From: Alphaproteobacteria bacterium
GTDB lineage: Bacteria > Pseudomonadota > Alphaproteobacteria > Micropepsales > Micropepsaceae
Assembly: GCA_013697055.1 (NCBI GenBank)
Contig: JACCXK010000101.1
Coordinates: 1-64,000, forward strand
Reading direction: 5' to 3'
Length of the DNA: 64,000 nt
Made by a program: the position numbers and the translations under genes. A model generated the notes under the pieces. That model was not told the DNA's origin, searched no databases, and saw only the letters and a list, made by a program, of their open reading frames with translations. How positions within the stretch are numbered: position 1 is the first letter of the stretch; each line of letters opens with the position of its first letter. This document shows positions 25,661 to 34,503 of this stretch, piece after piece.

Positions 25661-26992
25661 GTGAACAAACGTTTGACACCAGTTGGCCGTCGTTCAAAAG
25701 TAACGTTGCTGTCGCGGCGCAACGTGCTGTCCGGCGGCGCTTTTGCCTTGGTGGCGGCGCCCTCGCATGCGGCAGCACCGGGACCGACGTCAGGGCAGTA
25801 CCTCTCTACGTCAGGCAAAAACACTGCCGCTCCAGCCCGTGCGTCAGCGATTTCCCATGAAATCTTGGAGGTCGGCCCCGGCAAGAAATACCGCACTTTG
25901 ACAGAGGCGGGGTGTTTTATGAATTCGATCCCTCGGTGGAATAACGGGTATACCGATCCCGCTACGATCGAGCGCATGGGGTTTCGAATTATCATCAGCC
26001 CTGGACCTCCGGGATATTACACCAACGACAGCGGGTCACACTCTCGGCGGTGGCCGTCGCTGGTCGGATGGCCGCCCTACGAAGGAATGCTGCTAGGGCC
26101 GGTGATCATTGAGGGCGAGGCTGGCAAACCGGCGCCTGTCCTGGATACTGACGGTTCTGGGGATGGTGTGCTTTATTATCAGACGGGCCTTTTCGCCACC
26201 GGTAGCTGCGATGCCACGTTTCGGCATCTGATTTTTCGGGGATTTCGACGGCATGACGATATCGGCAACTATGCGGCGGTACGCCTAGGGCAGACCTTTG
26301 CAAAGATACCTATGAATAGTCACGTGCTTTTTGAAGATTGTGAATTCAGTGGTTGCGATACCGGCATCATGGGGGGAGCCGTCGGCCAGTCTCTTACCTT
26401 ACGACGCTGCTATTTCCACGATAACGGGAATGATACCGGTCGCGTTCATAATATCTACTTTTCTGATGGCGATACGTTGACCGTTGAAGATACGTTATCG
26501 ACCCGCTGCAAGATCGGTCATTTGCTGAAAACGCGCGCGGCAAAAACGATAATTCGCAATACGCGTCTTATTGGAAATGGCGGAACTGAAAGTGCCTGTT
26601 TGGATGTGCCCGACGGCGGTATCCTAGACATTGATGGGTTGGTCTGCGAGAAGTCCCCGGGTACCGATGCGCACTGGGTCATTCACTATTCCGGGGAAAA
26701 CCAGGACGCTGCCGGCGTTCCTTTTCACATTCCTTCTGGTATCACAATCCGGGATTTAACTATGGTGGCACCTCAGACGATGTTGCGACGTCCGGGATTT
26801 AATAGCTTCATAGGGTTTGCAAACCAGAGCGGGTTGGGGGCTGCGTCGTCGGGAAAAGGCTCGTATATGGTAACACCCAAGACCGATGGGGTGAAGGTTT
26901 ACGGGTTGAGCGAAAGATCCGCCGGTCTTCCGTGTACGGTCTTGCAGACCAAACCTCTGCTGGATTTGCGCTCGCCCGTACACAACACATAA
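25661..26992 (+). CDS. Tat-exported parallel beta-helix protein
   Basis: A predicted secreted protein of 443 residues. The N-terminus carries a twin-arginine signal: 'LSRRNVLSGGAFALVAAPSHAAA'. The body repeats short beta-strand units such as 'VLFEDCEFSGCDTGIMGG', 'LTLRRCYFHDNGND', 'LTVEDTLSTRCKIGHLL' and 'TIIRNTRLIGNGG', the signature of a right-handed beta-helix. Such folds are common in polysaccharide lyases and glycan-binding proteins, but no catalytic residues can be assigned. The GTG at 25661 was chosen for its AAGGG site and placement of the Tat signal; the frame is open from 25511. It lies just upstream of prsK and may trim or modify the exported polymer. Confidence 0.75.
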   Translation: MNKRLTPVGRRSKVTLLSRRNVLSGGAFALVAAPSHAAAPGPTSGQYLSTSGKNTAAPARASAISHEILEVGPGKKYRTLTEAGCFMNSIPRWNNGYTDPATIERMGFRIIISPGPPGYYTNDSGSHSRRWPSLVGWPPYEGMLLGPVIIEGEAGKPAPVLDTDGSGDGVLYYQTGLFATGSCDATFRHLIFRGFRRHDDIGNYAAVRLGQTFAKIPMNSHVLFEDCEFSGCDTGIMGGAVGQSLTLRRCYFHDNGNDTGRVHNIYFSDGDTLTVEDTLSTRCKIGHLLKTRAAKTIIRNTRLIGNGGTESACLDVPDGGILDIDGLVCEKSPGTDAHWVIHYSGENQDAAGVPFHIPSGITIRDLTMVAPQTMLRRPGFNSFIGFANQSGLGAASSGKGSYMVTPKTDGVKVYGLSERSAGLPCTVLQTKPLLDLRSPVHNT

Positions 26993-27115
26993 ACCGGCCG
27001 AGTCCATAATAGACCGGCGCAAGAGCCTCTTTTCTTTGGCCGTCCGGGATAAATTGCCAAGGCGACGTCTTCCGGTTTACGCTGCAATCCTACAAGACAC
27101 GAGAAGCGCTCATAA

Positions 27116-29167
27116 ATGACGGTTCTTTGGCCTGCCGTTGGTTATCAGCTGGTCGCGATTGTTTATGCCGTGTTCTCGGGAATGGTCGCCAGCCGCGGAT
27201 CCCGGTCGCGCGTGTCGTTCTTTTTTCTCGGCGCAACGGCAGCCACGGCGGTTTGCGCCCAGCTTTTCGTTTTTACCGCCTACGATCTGCTTCCCGACGA
27301 TTTGCTGTTCAATCTCGCAGGTGTTTTACGGGATAGCGCCTGGCTCGTATTTTCTCTTACCTTGATGTACCCCCAGATGGGGCAACGCAATTATTGGCGC
27401 GCCGCAGCGGTTGCTGCGGCCATGCTGACTGTGCTCCAGCTTTTCCTCTATTCGACATCGCTTACATTCGGAAATCTGGCTGGTGTTTCGATTGACATCA
27501 CGCTCGTCCGCGTGATCACCACGATATTGTCCTTCGTCCTAATAGAGAATGTGCTGCGCAATGCACCGCGTGCCGATTTCTGGGCCTTGAAGCACTGGGC
27601 AATCGGCCTTTCCGCTATGCTCGTTTTTCAACTTATCGTCCGAATTCCGGAATTTCTTACCCACACATACAATTCAAGCCTGGTGCTGGCCGATCCGCTG
27701 GTGACGCTCATCGTTCTGCCGCTTTTCGTCATCTGTTCTGCACGGCTGCCGCAGCTTCAGCTGCGCATACATTCTTCGCGCACCTTTGTCTTTCACACCG
27801 CCACGCTGATCGCGGTGGGGGTGTTGCTGCAAGGCACCGCCTTTGCGGCTTGGTACGTCCGGTCCTATGGCGGCACCAACGGCACGGCCTTGGCGCTCAC
27901 CGTCGCCTTTGGCGGGATTGTCGGCGTGGTGGCCGCGCTCGTATCGGGCGCCGTCCGCTCGCGCATCCGGCTTATGATCAATAAGAATTTTTTCAACCTG
28001 AAGTATGACTACAGGGTCGAGTGGGAGAGAGCGATTCGCGGTCTGACCGCCAGCCCAGAAAAAAGCGCCGCCGAGCGCGCTTTGCGCGTCCTATGCAATC
28101 TCTTGGACACCTCGGGGGGCGCCATCTGGTTATATCAGGAAAGCTGGCGACAATTTAAGCTTTCCGGAAAGCTCGGCGCGTCGGTTTCCATGCCTTCGCT
28201 ATCGGAGGGTGATGACAGAATTGAACTGCTTCGCGAGGATGACCGGCCATTTGTGGAATTTTCCGGAGAAGAAAACGACAAACCCCTCCTGGCTTTTAAA
28301 AGCTTTGTAGATGACGGCTGGGTTGTCCTGCCCCTGCGCTACCGCTCCACGCTGGTCGGGTTTGTTGTGCTGAACCGGCCGCGGGTATCCCGAACACTCG
28401 ATTGGGAGGACGAAAGCCTGGTGCGGATCCTGGCAATGCAGGCTACAGCCCACCTGGTCCAAGAGGAAACCGCGCAGTCGCTTGCCGACGCCCGGCAGCT
28501 TGAGGACTTTAACAAGCGCTTCGCTTTTGTCGTGCATGATATCAAGAACACGATCGGACAATTGAGCCTTTTGGTACGCAACATCGCCCAGTTTGGGGAC
28601 CAGAAGGAGTTCCGGGACGACATGGTTATTACCCTGTCCAATTCTGTCGAGCGGTTGGAGGCCATGCTGAAGGGGCTGACGGTGGTAGGGACAAATAATC
28701 CAGCGCCGGGGGCCAGATTCCATGTCGTTGATTTAAATGAGTTATTTGCGGATTTTGTTGCAAAAAAAACGGATTTGGGATACCTAATAGCACTGCAAAT
28801 GCCCACCACTCCTTCACCAGTTAATACAGATTCCGTTGCTTTATCGCGAGTACTTGAGCACGTTGTTTCCAATGCCTTTGAGGCGTCGGAACCCGGCGCT
28901 CCCGTGGAAATCGATCTCTCGGTGGCCGGGGCCTTGTTTAAAATTGTGGTGACAGACCGAGGAGCCGGGATGACACAGCAGTTTATCGATGAAGAGCTTT
29001 TCCGGCCGCTGCGCTCCACAAAGCGCGGCGGCTTTGGTGTCGGGGGTTATCAGATTCGCGAATTGATGCGTGATCTTGGCGGTGACGTCAGTGTGGAGAG
29101 TGTCGTGGGAAGCGGCACGCGTGTGATCTTGTCTCTGCCGAGAACGCCGGCCCTTGTCAAATCATGA
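27116..29167 (+). CDS. prsK: PrsK, XrtA-system histidine kinase
   Basis: A membrane sensor kinase of 683 residues. The first 290 residues contain about eight membrane helices. A GAF-like domain follows ('AERALRVLCNLLDTSGGAIWLY' to 'LVGFVVLNRP'). The kinase core has the phosphoacceptor His474 in 'FVVHDIKNTI' and an ATPase domain with 'LEHVVSNAFEAS', 'VTDRGAGM' and 'GGFGVGGYQIRELMRDLGG'. The layout matches PrsK of exosortase loci. Its stop overlaps the prsR start (ATGA). It is the probable sensor that controls PEP-CTERM gene expression through PrsR. The signal is unknown. Confidence 0.92.
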   Translation: MTVLWPAVGYQLVAIVYAVFSGMVASRGSRSRVSFFFLGATAATAVCAQLFVFTAYDLLPDDLLFNLAGVLRDSAWLVFSLTLMYPQMGQRNYWRAAAVAAAMLTVLQLFLYSTSLTFGNLAGVSIDITLVRVITTILSFVLIENVLRNAPRADFWALKHWAIGLSAMLVFQLIVRIPEFLTHTYNSSLVLADPLVTLIVLPLFVICSARLPQLQLRIHSSRTFVFHTATLIAVGVLLQGTAFAAWYVRSYGGTNGTALALTVAFGGIVGVVAALVSGAVRSRIRLMINKNFFNLKYDYRVEWERAIRGLTASPEKSAAERALRVLCNLLDTSGGAIWLYQESWRQFKLSGKLGASVSMPSLSEGDDRIELLREDDRPFVEFSGEENDKPLLAFKSFVDDGWVVLPLRYRSTLVGFVVLNRPRVSRTLDWEDESLVRILAMQATAHLVQEETAQSLADARQLEDFNKRFAFVVHDIKNTIGQLSLLVRNIAQFGDQKEFRDDMVITLSNSVERLEAMLKGLTVVGTNNPAPGARFHVVDLNELFADFVAKKTDLGYLIALQMPTTPSPVNTDSVALSRVLEHVVSNAFEASEPGAPVEIDLSVAGALFKIVVTDRGAGMTQQFIDEELFRPLRSTKRGGFGVGGYQIRELMRDLGGDVSVESVVGSGTRVILSLPRTPALVKS

Positions 29168-30537
29168 AAAGATCTGCTGCGACAGCCGCGCAAAGCGAAG
29201 AACGTACGGAAGAACGGGTCTTGTTGGTTGAAGACGACCTGGGCCTGCAGAAGCAGATGCGCTGGGCGCTTTCACCCTATGTCGTCGATGTCGCGGGATC
29301 TCGCGTTGAAGCCCTGGAAAAAATTGGCAATTCGACTTTCCGCGTCGTTATTCTAGACCTCGGATTGCCTCCTGACGAAAACGGCGCCAGCGAGGGCTTA
29401 AAAACCCTCGATGAAATCCTGAACGCGGCGCCGCGGATCAAGGTCATTGTTGCGAGCGGAAATGTTGAGCGCGCCAACGCGGTCAAGGCGGTGGCGAACG
29501 GCGCCTTTGATTTCATCGCAAAACCGATCGACAGCGAAATTCTCAAGCTGGTCATCAGCCGCGCTCTGCGGATGTCCGAGTTGGAGGAGGAAAACACCCA
29601 GCTACGCGAGCTTTCTGCCGGCGGCAATGACGGCCTGGTCTATGCGTCGCCGAAAATGACCCAGATTGCGCGGATGCTGGACCGGGTTGGTCCCATGGAT
29701 GTCAGTGTTTTGCTGACGGGCGAAACCGGCACCGGCAAGGATGTCATGGCGCGTGCATTGCACCAGGTCTCACGGCGCAAGGCGCAACCCTTTATTGCGA
29801 TCAATTGCGCCTCGATTCCGGAGAATTTGCTGGAAAGCGAGTTGTTCGGCCATGAGCGCGGCGCCTTCACCGGCGCAGTCAAGCGGACGCATGGCAAGTT
29901 CGAGATGGCGGACCAGGGAACACTGTTTCTCGATGAAATCGGCGACATGCCGATGCCCTTGCAGGCCAAGCTGTTGCGCTTCCTGCAGGAACGCCGGCTG
30001 GAACGGGTCGGCGGCCGCGAGTCCATCACCGTCGATGTCCGCCTGATCACCGCGACAAACCAGAAGCTGGAAAAACTGATCGCCGAAGGCAAATTTCGCG
30101 AAGACCTCTATTATCGCATCAACGACGTCCTCATCGATCTCCCCGCGCTTCGGGAACGAGAAACTGACTCGGTCCTATTGGCGCAATACTTCCTCAACAA
30201 ATTCAACAAGGCCCTGTCCAAGCATGTCGCCGGGTTTACCGACGATGCGCTGGGCGCGATATCGCGCCATTCCTGGCCCGGCAATGTCCGCGAACTGGAA
30301 AGCCGCGTGAAACGCGCCGTCATCATGGCCGAGAGCAAGCGCATCACCGCGCAGGATCTCGATCTGGAGGCCGCCGTGGGCGCGTTCCGCGACCTGAACA
30401 TGCGCAAGGAAGTCGAAAACCTGGAAAAGCGGCTTGTGGCCGAGGCGCTGGCCTGTACGGACGGCAATATTTCCAAGGCGGCCAAGCTTCTCGGCATCAG
30501 TCGGCCCCATCTCTACAGCCTTATCGGCCAAGATTAA
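29164..30537 (+). CDS. prsR: PrsR, sigma-54-dependent response regulator
   Basis: A 457-residue NtrC-type activator. The receiver domain has acidic residues 'LLVEDD' and the phosphorylatable Asp65 in 'VVILDLGLPP'. The AAA+ domain has Walker A GETGTGKD (186-193) and GAFTGA at 233-238, the loop that contacts sigma-54, plus 'GTLFLDEIGDMP'. The C-terminus is a Fis-type helix-turn-helix ('NISKAAKLLGISRPHLYSLI'). It overlaps prsK by 4 nt. In exosortase systems PrsR with RpoN activates PEP-CTERM genes; this window shows three matching promoters at 526, 41111 and 50517. Confidence 0.94.
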   Translation: MKRSAATAAQSEERTEERVLLVEDDLGLQKQMRWALSPYVVDVAGSRVEALEKIGNSTFRVVILDLGLPPDENGASEGLKTLDEILNAAPRIKVIVASGNVERANAVKAVANGAFDFIAKPIDSEILKLVISRALRMSELEEENTQLRELSAGGNDGLVYASPKMTQIARMLDRVGPMDVSVLLTGETGTGKDVMARALHQVSRRKAQPFIAINCASIPENLLESELFGHERGAFTGAVKRTHGKFEMADQGTLFLDEIGDMPMPLQAKLLRFLQERRLERVGGRESITVDVRLITATNQKLEKLIAEGKFREDLYYRINDVLIDLPALRERETDSVLLAQYFLNKFNKALSKHVAGFTDDALGAISRHSWPGNVRELESRVKRAVIMAESKRITAQDLDLEAAVGAFRDLNMRKEVENLEKRLVAEALACTDGNISKAAKLLGISRPHLYSLIGQD

Positions 30538-30538
30538 C

Positions 30539-30556
30539 TTGGCACACAAATGCCAA
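30539..30556. repeat. Palindrome between prsR and prsT
   Basis: TTGGCA (30539-30544) and TGCCAA (30551-30556) pair perfectly around CACAAA, beginning one base after the prsR stop. It could be a small attenuator or regulator site. It resembles a sigma-54 promoter but has 9 rather than 10 nt between GG and GC. Confidence 0.4.
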
Positions 30557-30570
30557 TTGGAGTTCATTCC

Positions 30571-33384
30571 ATGAAAACCCAGACATCCCGGTTGCGATCT
30601 GTTCTTTTTGCAACGGCTGCCATCATGACCTTGGCGGTGTGGCCCACCGCATTTGCCGCTGTTCCTCCGCCTGGCGGAGACGCGTCCACCGCCGCTGTGT
30701 CCCAGCTTGTGGCGGAGGCACAAAAAGCCCTCAAGGCCGGAAACGTTCCTCTGGCCGTCATCACCCTGAAAAACGCGTCCAGTGCGGCACCGCGAAACGG
30801 CACGGTGCGGGCACAGTTGGGCACGGTGCTGCTGCAGTCGGGAGACTATTATTCCGCCGAACGCGAGCTTCGCCAGGCCCGCAAGGATGGGGCTTCAGAC
30901 CAGATTGTTATTCCGCCGTTGTTCCAGGTGATGCTCCTGCGCCACGAGGAAAAGGATCTTCTGGAAGAATTTCCGGATTCCGCGGCCAACATGAACTCGG
31001 CCATTGCCGCGGATATTTACAAAGCCCATGCGTTGGCGCTCCAGGTCCTAGGTGAGCCGGCAGATGCCGCCGCCGCCATGGACAAGTCCCTGAAATTGCG
31101 CCGTGACGAAACCGGCCTGCTGACGCGCGCGCGCCTGGCGCAGCAACAGCGCAATCTCCCATCGGCGATGGCCTTTACAGAGGAGGCGATCAAACTTGCT
31201 CCTGCCGACGTCAATGCGGGGTTGTTCAAATTCGGCCTGTTAATGGACGCGGGCAAGCTGGACGAGGCGCTCAAGCAGTCCGACGATTTGCTGGCGAGGT
31301 TTCCCGCCAGCCTGCCGGCGCGCTTCTCGCATGTCGAAGTGCTGATGCGCATGAACCAGAACGCCAAGGCCCGTGCGGACGTCGAGGCCATCATTGCCAA
31401 GAATCCGACCAATGCCGTCGGGGTTTATTATCGGTCGGTGCTGATGGCCAAGGCCGGGAATATCAAGGGCGCCTGGCATGATGCACAGTCGTTGCCAGCT
31501 TCCTTTATCCAATCCCAGCCCAGCACGGCGCTTATGGTCTCGCAAATGGCGGAGGGCGCGGGCGCATTGGAAACTAGCGCGTCGATCCTCACGGCCACTA
31601 TCGCGCGATTTCCTTCCGATACGAATTTGCGGCTGCGCCTGGCCGGGGTTAGGCTCCGTCAAAACGATAAATCCGGCGCGCTGAACGCACTGGAGCCGAT
31701 CCGGGACTCGCTGGATCCGGCGACGTCGCGATTGCTGGCCGGCATCTATGTCAAGGTAGGCAAGCCGAATGACGCATTGGCCGTGCTTCAGAAATTGGAG
31801 CAGGCGGGAAAGGGTTCCGATGAGGTGACGCTTGGCATCGTCGGGCTCCAGGCCCAGCAGGGCCAGTCGGAAGAGGCCTTGAAAAGCCTGGCGGAAGCGG
31901 TCGCACAGAAGCCGACGGACCCCGTGCTGGTCGGGCAGCTGGTGGCGGCGCTGACGCGCGCAGGCAAGTTTACAGAAGCTCTGTCGGCAGCGGACAAGCT
32001 TGGCAGCGACTCAAAGCGGCGTGACCAATCACTGGCGCTGCGCGCACAGGTTCTGATGGCGCAGAACAATACCGATGCGGCGCTGGCGGCCTATGACAAA
32101 GCGGTCCAGCTGGACCCGGCAAATCCGGTGAGCCTCTACGGACGTGCCAGCGTTCTGACACAAATGAAGAGATACCCAGACGCCAACAGGGATCTGAGTG
32201 CCATCCTGAAGGCGAACTCTAAAAACGTCCCGGTGTATCTCAAGCTGGCGGAAATCTCGGCGCTGCAGGGGCAGGATCAGAATGTGAGGAGCCTGCTGTC
32301 GCAGGCCATGCAGCAGGTGCCCAAGGATCCGTCCCCCCGCATAGCGCTGGTGCGCTATTTGTTGGTGCGCAAGGATTTCAAGGGCGCGGTTGCCGCGGCC
32401 AATGAAATGGTCAAGTCGCAGCCCACCAATGTCCAGGCGCTGGCGCTCCTGGGACAGGCCCAGAGCGCGGCGGGTCAAAAGAGCGAAGCGGTGGCGACAT
32501 TCCGGCGCGTGGTCGCGACGGCTCCCAAAGGACCGGCGCCGCAGATACTGCTTGGAAATGCCCTGCAGGCCGCCGGCGACCGTGCCGGCGCCTCCGCTGC
32601 GCTGAAAGAGGCGGTTGCCTTAGACAGCAATTCGGCGGACGTGCAGACCGCCATGATCAATCTTCAATTCTCCCAGGGCGACGCCGCGGGCGCGGTGGCG
32701 ACGGCGCGCGCGTTCCGGGCCGCAAATCCGAGCAATACCGCGGACATTATTTTGGGCGATACGCTGGTCAAGGCGGGACATCCTGACCAGGCCAGCACGG
32801 TGTACCAGCAAAGCTTCGCGGCGCGGCCGAACAACACAACCCTGATGCGGATGGTCCGGATGTCGGCTGCGGGCGGCAACGAGAAAGCGGCGCTGGACGC
32901 CATGTCCAAATGGCTGGAAAAGAATTCTTCGGATACCGCCGTGCGCGTGGAATATGCCACCCTGCTCATGCGGCAGGGAGACAAGGCCAAGGCGGCCACC
33001 GAATATCAGGCCGTGTTGCAGCGTGATCCCAATAACATATTGAGCCTGAACAATCTGGGCTGGCTGAAGCAGTCGGACGATCCGCGCCGGGCGATTGCGT
33101 TGGTTACGCAAGCGTCCAAACTGGTGCCGGATTCGCCAGAGATTCTCGATACCCTGGGATGGTTGAAGTTGCAGCAGAAGCAAGCGGCAGACAGTCTGCC
33201 GCTGCTCAAGCGCGCGCATCAGCTTCGCCCCGCGGATGGCGGCATCACTTATCACCTGGTGGTCGCGCTGGACGCGACCGGCAATCGTGATGCGGCGCGC
33301 GGTCTGCTCAAAGCGCTGCTAGCGCGCAATGACAAGTTCGACGACCGTGCCGCCGCGGTTCAGCTGGCCGCCAAATGGGGCTGA
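30571..33384 (+). CDS. prsT: PrsT, TPR-repeat protein of the XrtA system
   Basis: A 937-residue exported protein built almost entirely of tetratricopeptide repeats. The N-terminus is a signal peptide ending near 'VWPTAFA'. Repeats run from about residue 40 to the end, with motifs such as 'ALAAYDKAVQLDPANPVSLYG' and 'AATEYQAVLQRDPNNILSLNN'. Family members are often lipoproteins, but no lipobox cysteine is seen here. The ATG at 30571 has GGAG 9 nt upstream and directly precedes the signal peptide; the frame opens at 30550. It lies 33 nt after prsR. It probably scaffolds the envelope export machinery. Confidence 0.9.
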   Translation: MKTQTSRLRSVLFATAAIMTLAVWPTAFAAVPPPGGDASTAAVSQLVAEAQKALKAGNVPLAVITLKNASSAAPRNGTVRAQLGTVLLQSGDYYSAERELRQARKDGASDQIVIPPLFQVMLLRHEEKDLLEEFPDSAANMNSAIAADIYKAHALALQVLGEPADAAAAMDKSLKLRRDETGLLTRARLAQQQRNLPSAMAFTEEAIKLAPADVNAGLFKFGLLMDAGKLDEALKQSDDLLARFPASLPARFSHVEVLMRMNQNAKARADVEAIIAKNPTNAVGVYYRSVLMAKAGNIKGAWHDAQSLPASFIQSQPSTALMVSQMAEGAGALETSASILTATIARFPSDTNLRLRLAGVRLRQNDKSGALNALEPIRDSLDPATSRLLAGIYVKVGKPNDALAVLQKLEQAGKGSDEVTLGIVGLQAQQGQSEEALKSLAEAVAQKPTDPVLVGQLVAALTRAGKFTEALSAADKLGSDSKRRDQSLALRAQVLMAQNNTDAALAAYDKAVQLDPANPVSLYGRASVLTQMKRYPDANRDLSAILKANSKNVPVYLKLAEISALQGQDQNVRSLLSQAMQQVPKDPSPRIALVRYLLVRKDFKGAVAAANEMVKSQPTNVQALALLGQAQSAAGQKSEAVATFRRVVATAPKGPAPQILLGNALQAAGDRAGASAALKEAVALDSNSADVQTAMINLQFSQGDAAGAVATARAFRAANPSNTADIILGDTLVKAGHPDQASTVYQQSFAARPNNTTLMRMVRMSAAGGNEKAALDAMSKWLEKNSSDTAVRVEYATLLMRQGDKAKAATEYQAVLQRDPNNILSLNNLGWLKQSDDPRRAIALVTQASKLVPDSPEILDTLGWLKLQQKQAADSLPLLKRAHQLRPADGGITYHLVVALDATGNRDAARGLLKALLARNDKFDDRAAAVQLAAKWG

Positions 33385-33421
33385 GATGCGGCAGCGCCCG
33401 CCGGCTAAGCCGTGTTGTAAG

Positions 33422-34456
33422 TCAGCCCAGCCCGCGGATAAGCCAAGGACCTAAAAAATTTGCGACCGGCAAGGGAAGCTTTTTCCAGATCTCGATCTTG
33501 CGGGAATATTTGGGATTGAGGGGATTTTTGTCGGGCATGCTGTGACCCGGCAGGAAATGATACTCATACTCCAGCCATTCCGGGACAAAGCCCCAGTTTT
33601 TCTTGAAGGAAAAAGCGCCGGTGCCGGCCTTGCTGCGCCCGAAATCGAAACGGCGATAGCCCCGCGCCGCGGACCGGCGCATGACCTCCCAATATAGGAA
33701 ATCGTTGGCGCCGTTGCGGCGGGCGAGCTTTGTTCCGCCGCCATAATAAGGCAGCACGGTGTCGCCGTGATAGAAGTTGAGGACGGCGCTCACTGGAACG
33801 CCATTCTCCTTGATCACCAGCGTGTCGCAATCCTTGCCGAAGGTCTTGCGCAGCGCCGTAAAGTAACGCTTCGCAAAAACGGGCGTGCCGAGGTTCCGGA
33901 CACTTTCGGCATAGACCCGGAATGTATCGTCCACCTTGTCATCGACTTCGCTGACCAAGCCGCTCTCCAGGGTTTTACGGACAACGGCGCGCTGCTTGCG
34001 CGGTATGGCGGTCAGGTTTTCCTGGTCGTCCTGACTGAGTGGCCGCGAGAAGGTGGCGTAAAGATCTTTTTTGACGGCCCAGCCATGGGTTGCCGTGCGC
34101 GAACGGAATTCCAGATAGGGCGCTTTCGTTTCTGCCTGTAATTCCAGGGCGGCCGCTGTCAGGGCTGCATCCGTCTCGGCGTCCAGTGCGAGAGGGCCGC
34201 CTTCCACACAGAAGGGCGTCGCCATCAGGCCATCGCCGAACAGCCAGCTACGTTGCAAAACCAGCGGTAGAACCCCAACAATGCGGGTCCCTCTCTCGGC
34301 CACGAGAAAGCGGGGATCAAGCTTGAAATTGTCCCGGAATATTGAATGCCATCCGCCGCGATGGAAAAACGTTCCGTCTGACCGAGACAGGACGAAGGAA
34401 TCCCATGCCGCGAGATCCGATTCTTCCATCGATCTTATTTTGAGCGGGTCGGTCAA
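33422..34456 (-). CDS. FemAB-family XrtA/PEP-CTERM-associated protein
   Basis: A 344-residue protein of the FemAB-like GNAT superfamily in the exosortase-linked subgroup. Landmarks are 'FFHRGGWHSIFRDNF', 'GVLPLVLQRSWLFGDGLMATPF', 'PRKQRAVVRKTLESGL', 'VSAVLNFYHGDTVLPYYGGG', 'GANDFLYWEVMRRSAARGYRRFDFGRSK' and 'GAFSFKKNWGF'. FemAB enzymes attach amino acids through aminoacyl-tRNA; whether this one does so, and to what acceptor, is unknown. It is the third gene of the operon starting with the export lipoprotein at 36894, 47 nt after the barrel gene. Convergent with prsT. Confidence 0.9.
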   Translation of the reverse strand: MTDPLKIRSMEESDLAAWDSFVLSRSDGTFFHRGGWHSIFRDNFKLDPRFLVAERGTRIVGVLPLVLQRSWLFGDGLMATPFCVEGGPLALDAETDAALTAAALELQAETKAPYLEFRSRTATHGWAVKKDLYATFSRPLSQDDQENLTAIPRKQRAVVRKTLESGLVSEVDDKVDDTFRVYAESVRNLGTPVFAKRYFTALRKTFGKDCDTLVIKENGVPVSAVLNFYHGDTVLPYYGGGTKLARRNGANDFLYWEVMRRSAARGYRRFDFGRSKAGTGAFSFKKNWGFVPEWLEYEYHFLPGHSMPDKNPLNPKYSRKIEIWKKLPLPVANFLGPWLIRGLG

Positions 34457-34503
34457 ATTCTGCGGTACGTTCGTGTTGGACGGGATGTGTCTGACAAAAA
34501 TTC

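Noticed and set aside
30540-30554. Possible sigma-54 promoter upstream of prsT
   Set aside because: The GG and GC elements are 9 nt apart, not 10, and no TTGC box is present; a palindrome explains the similarity.
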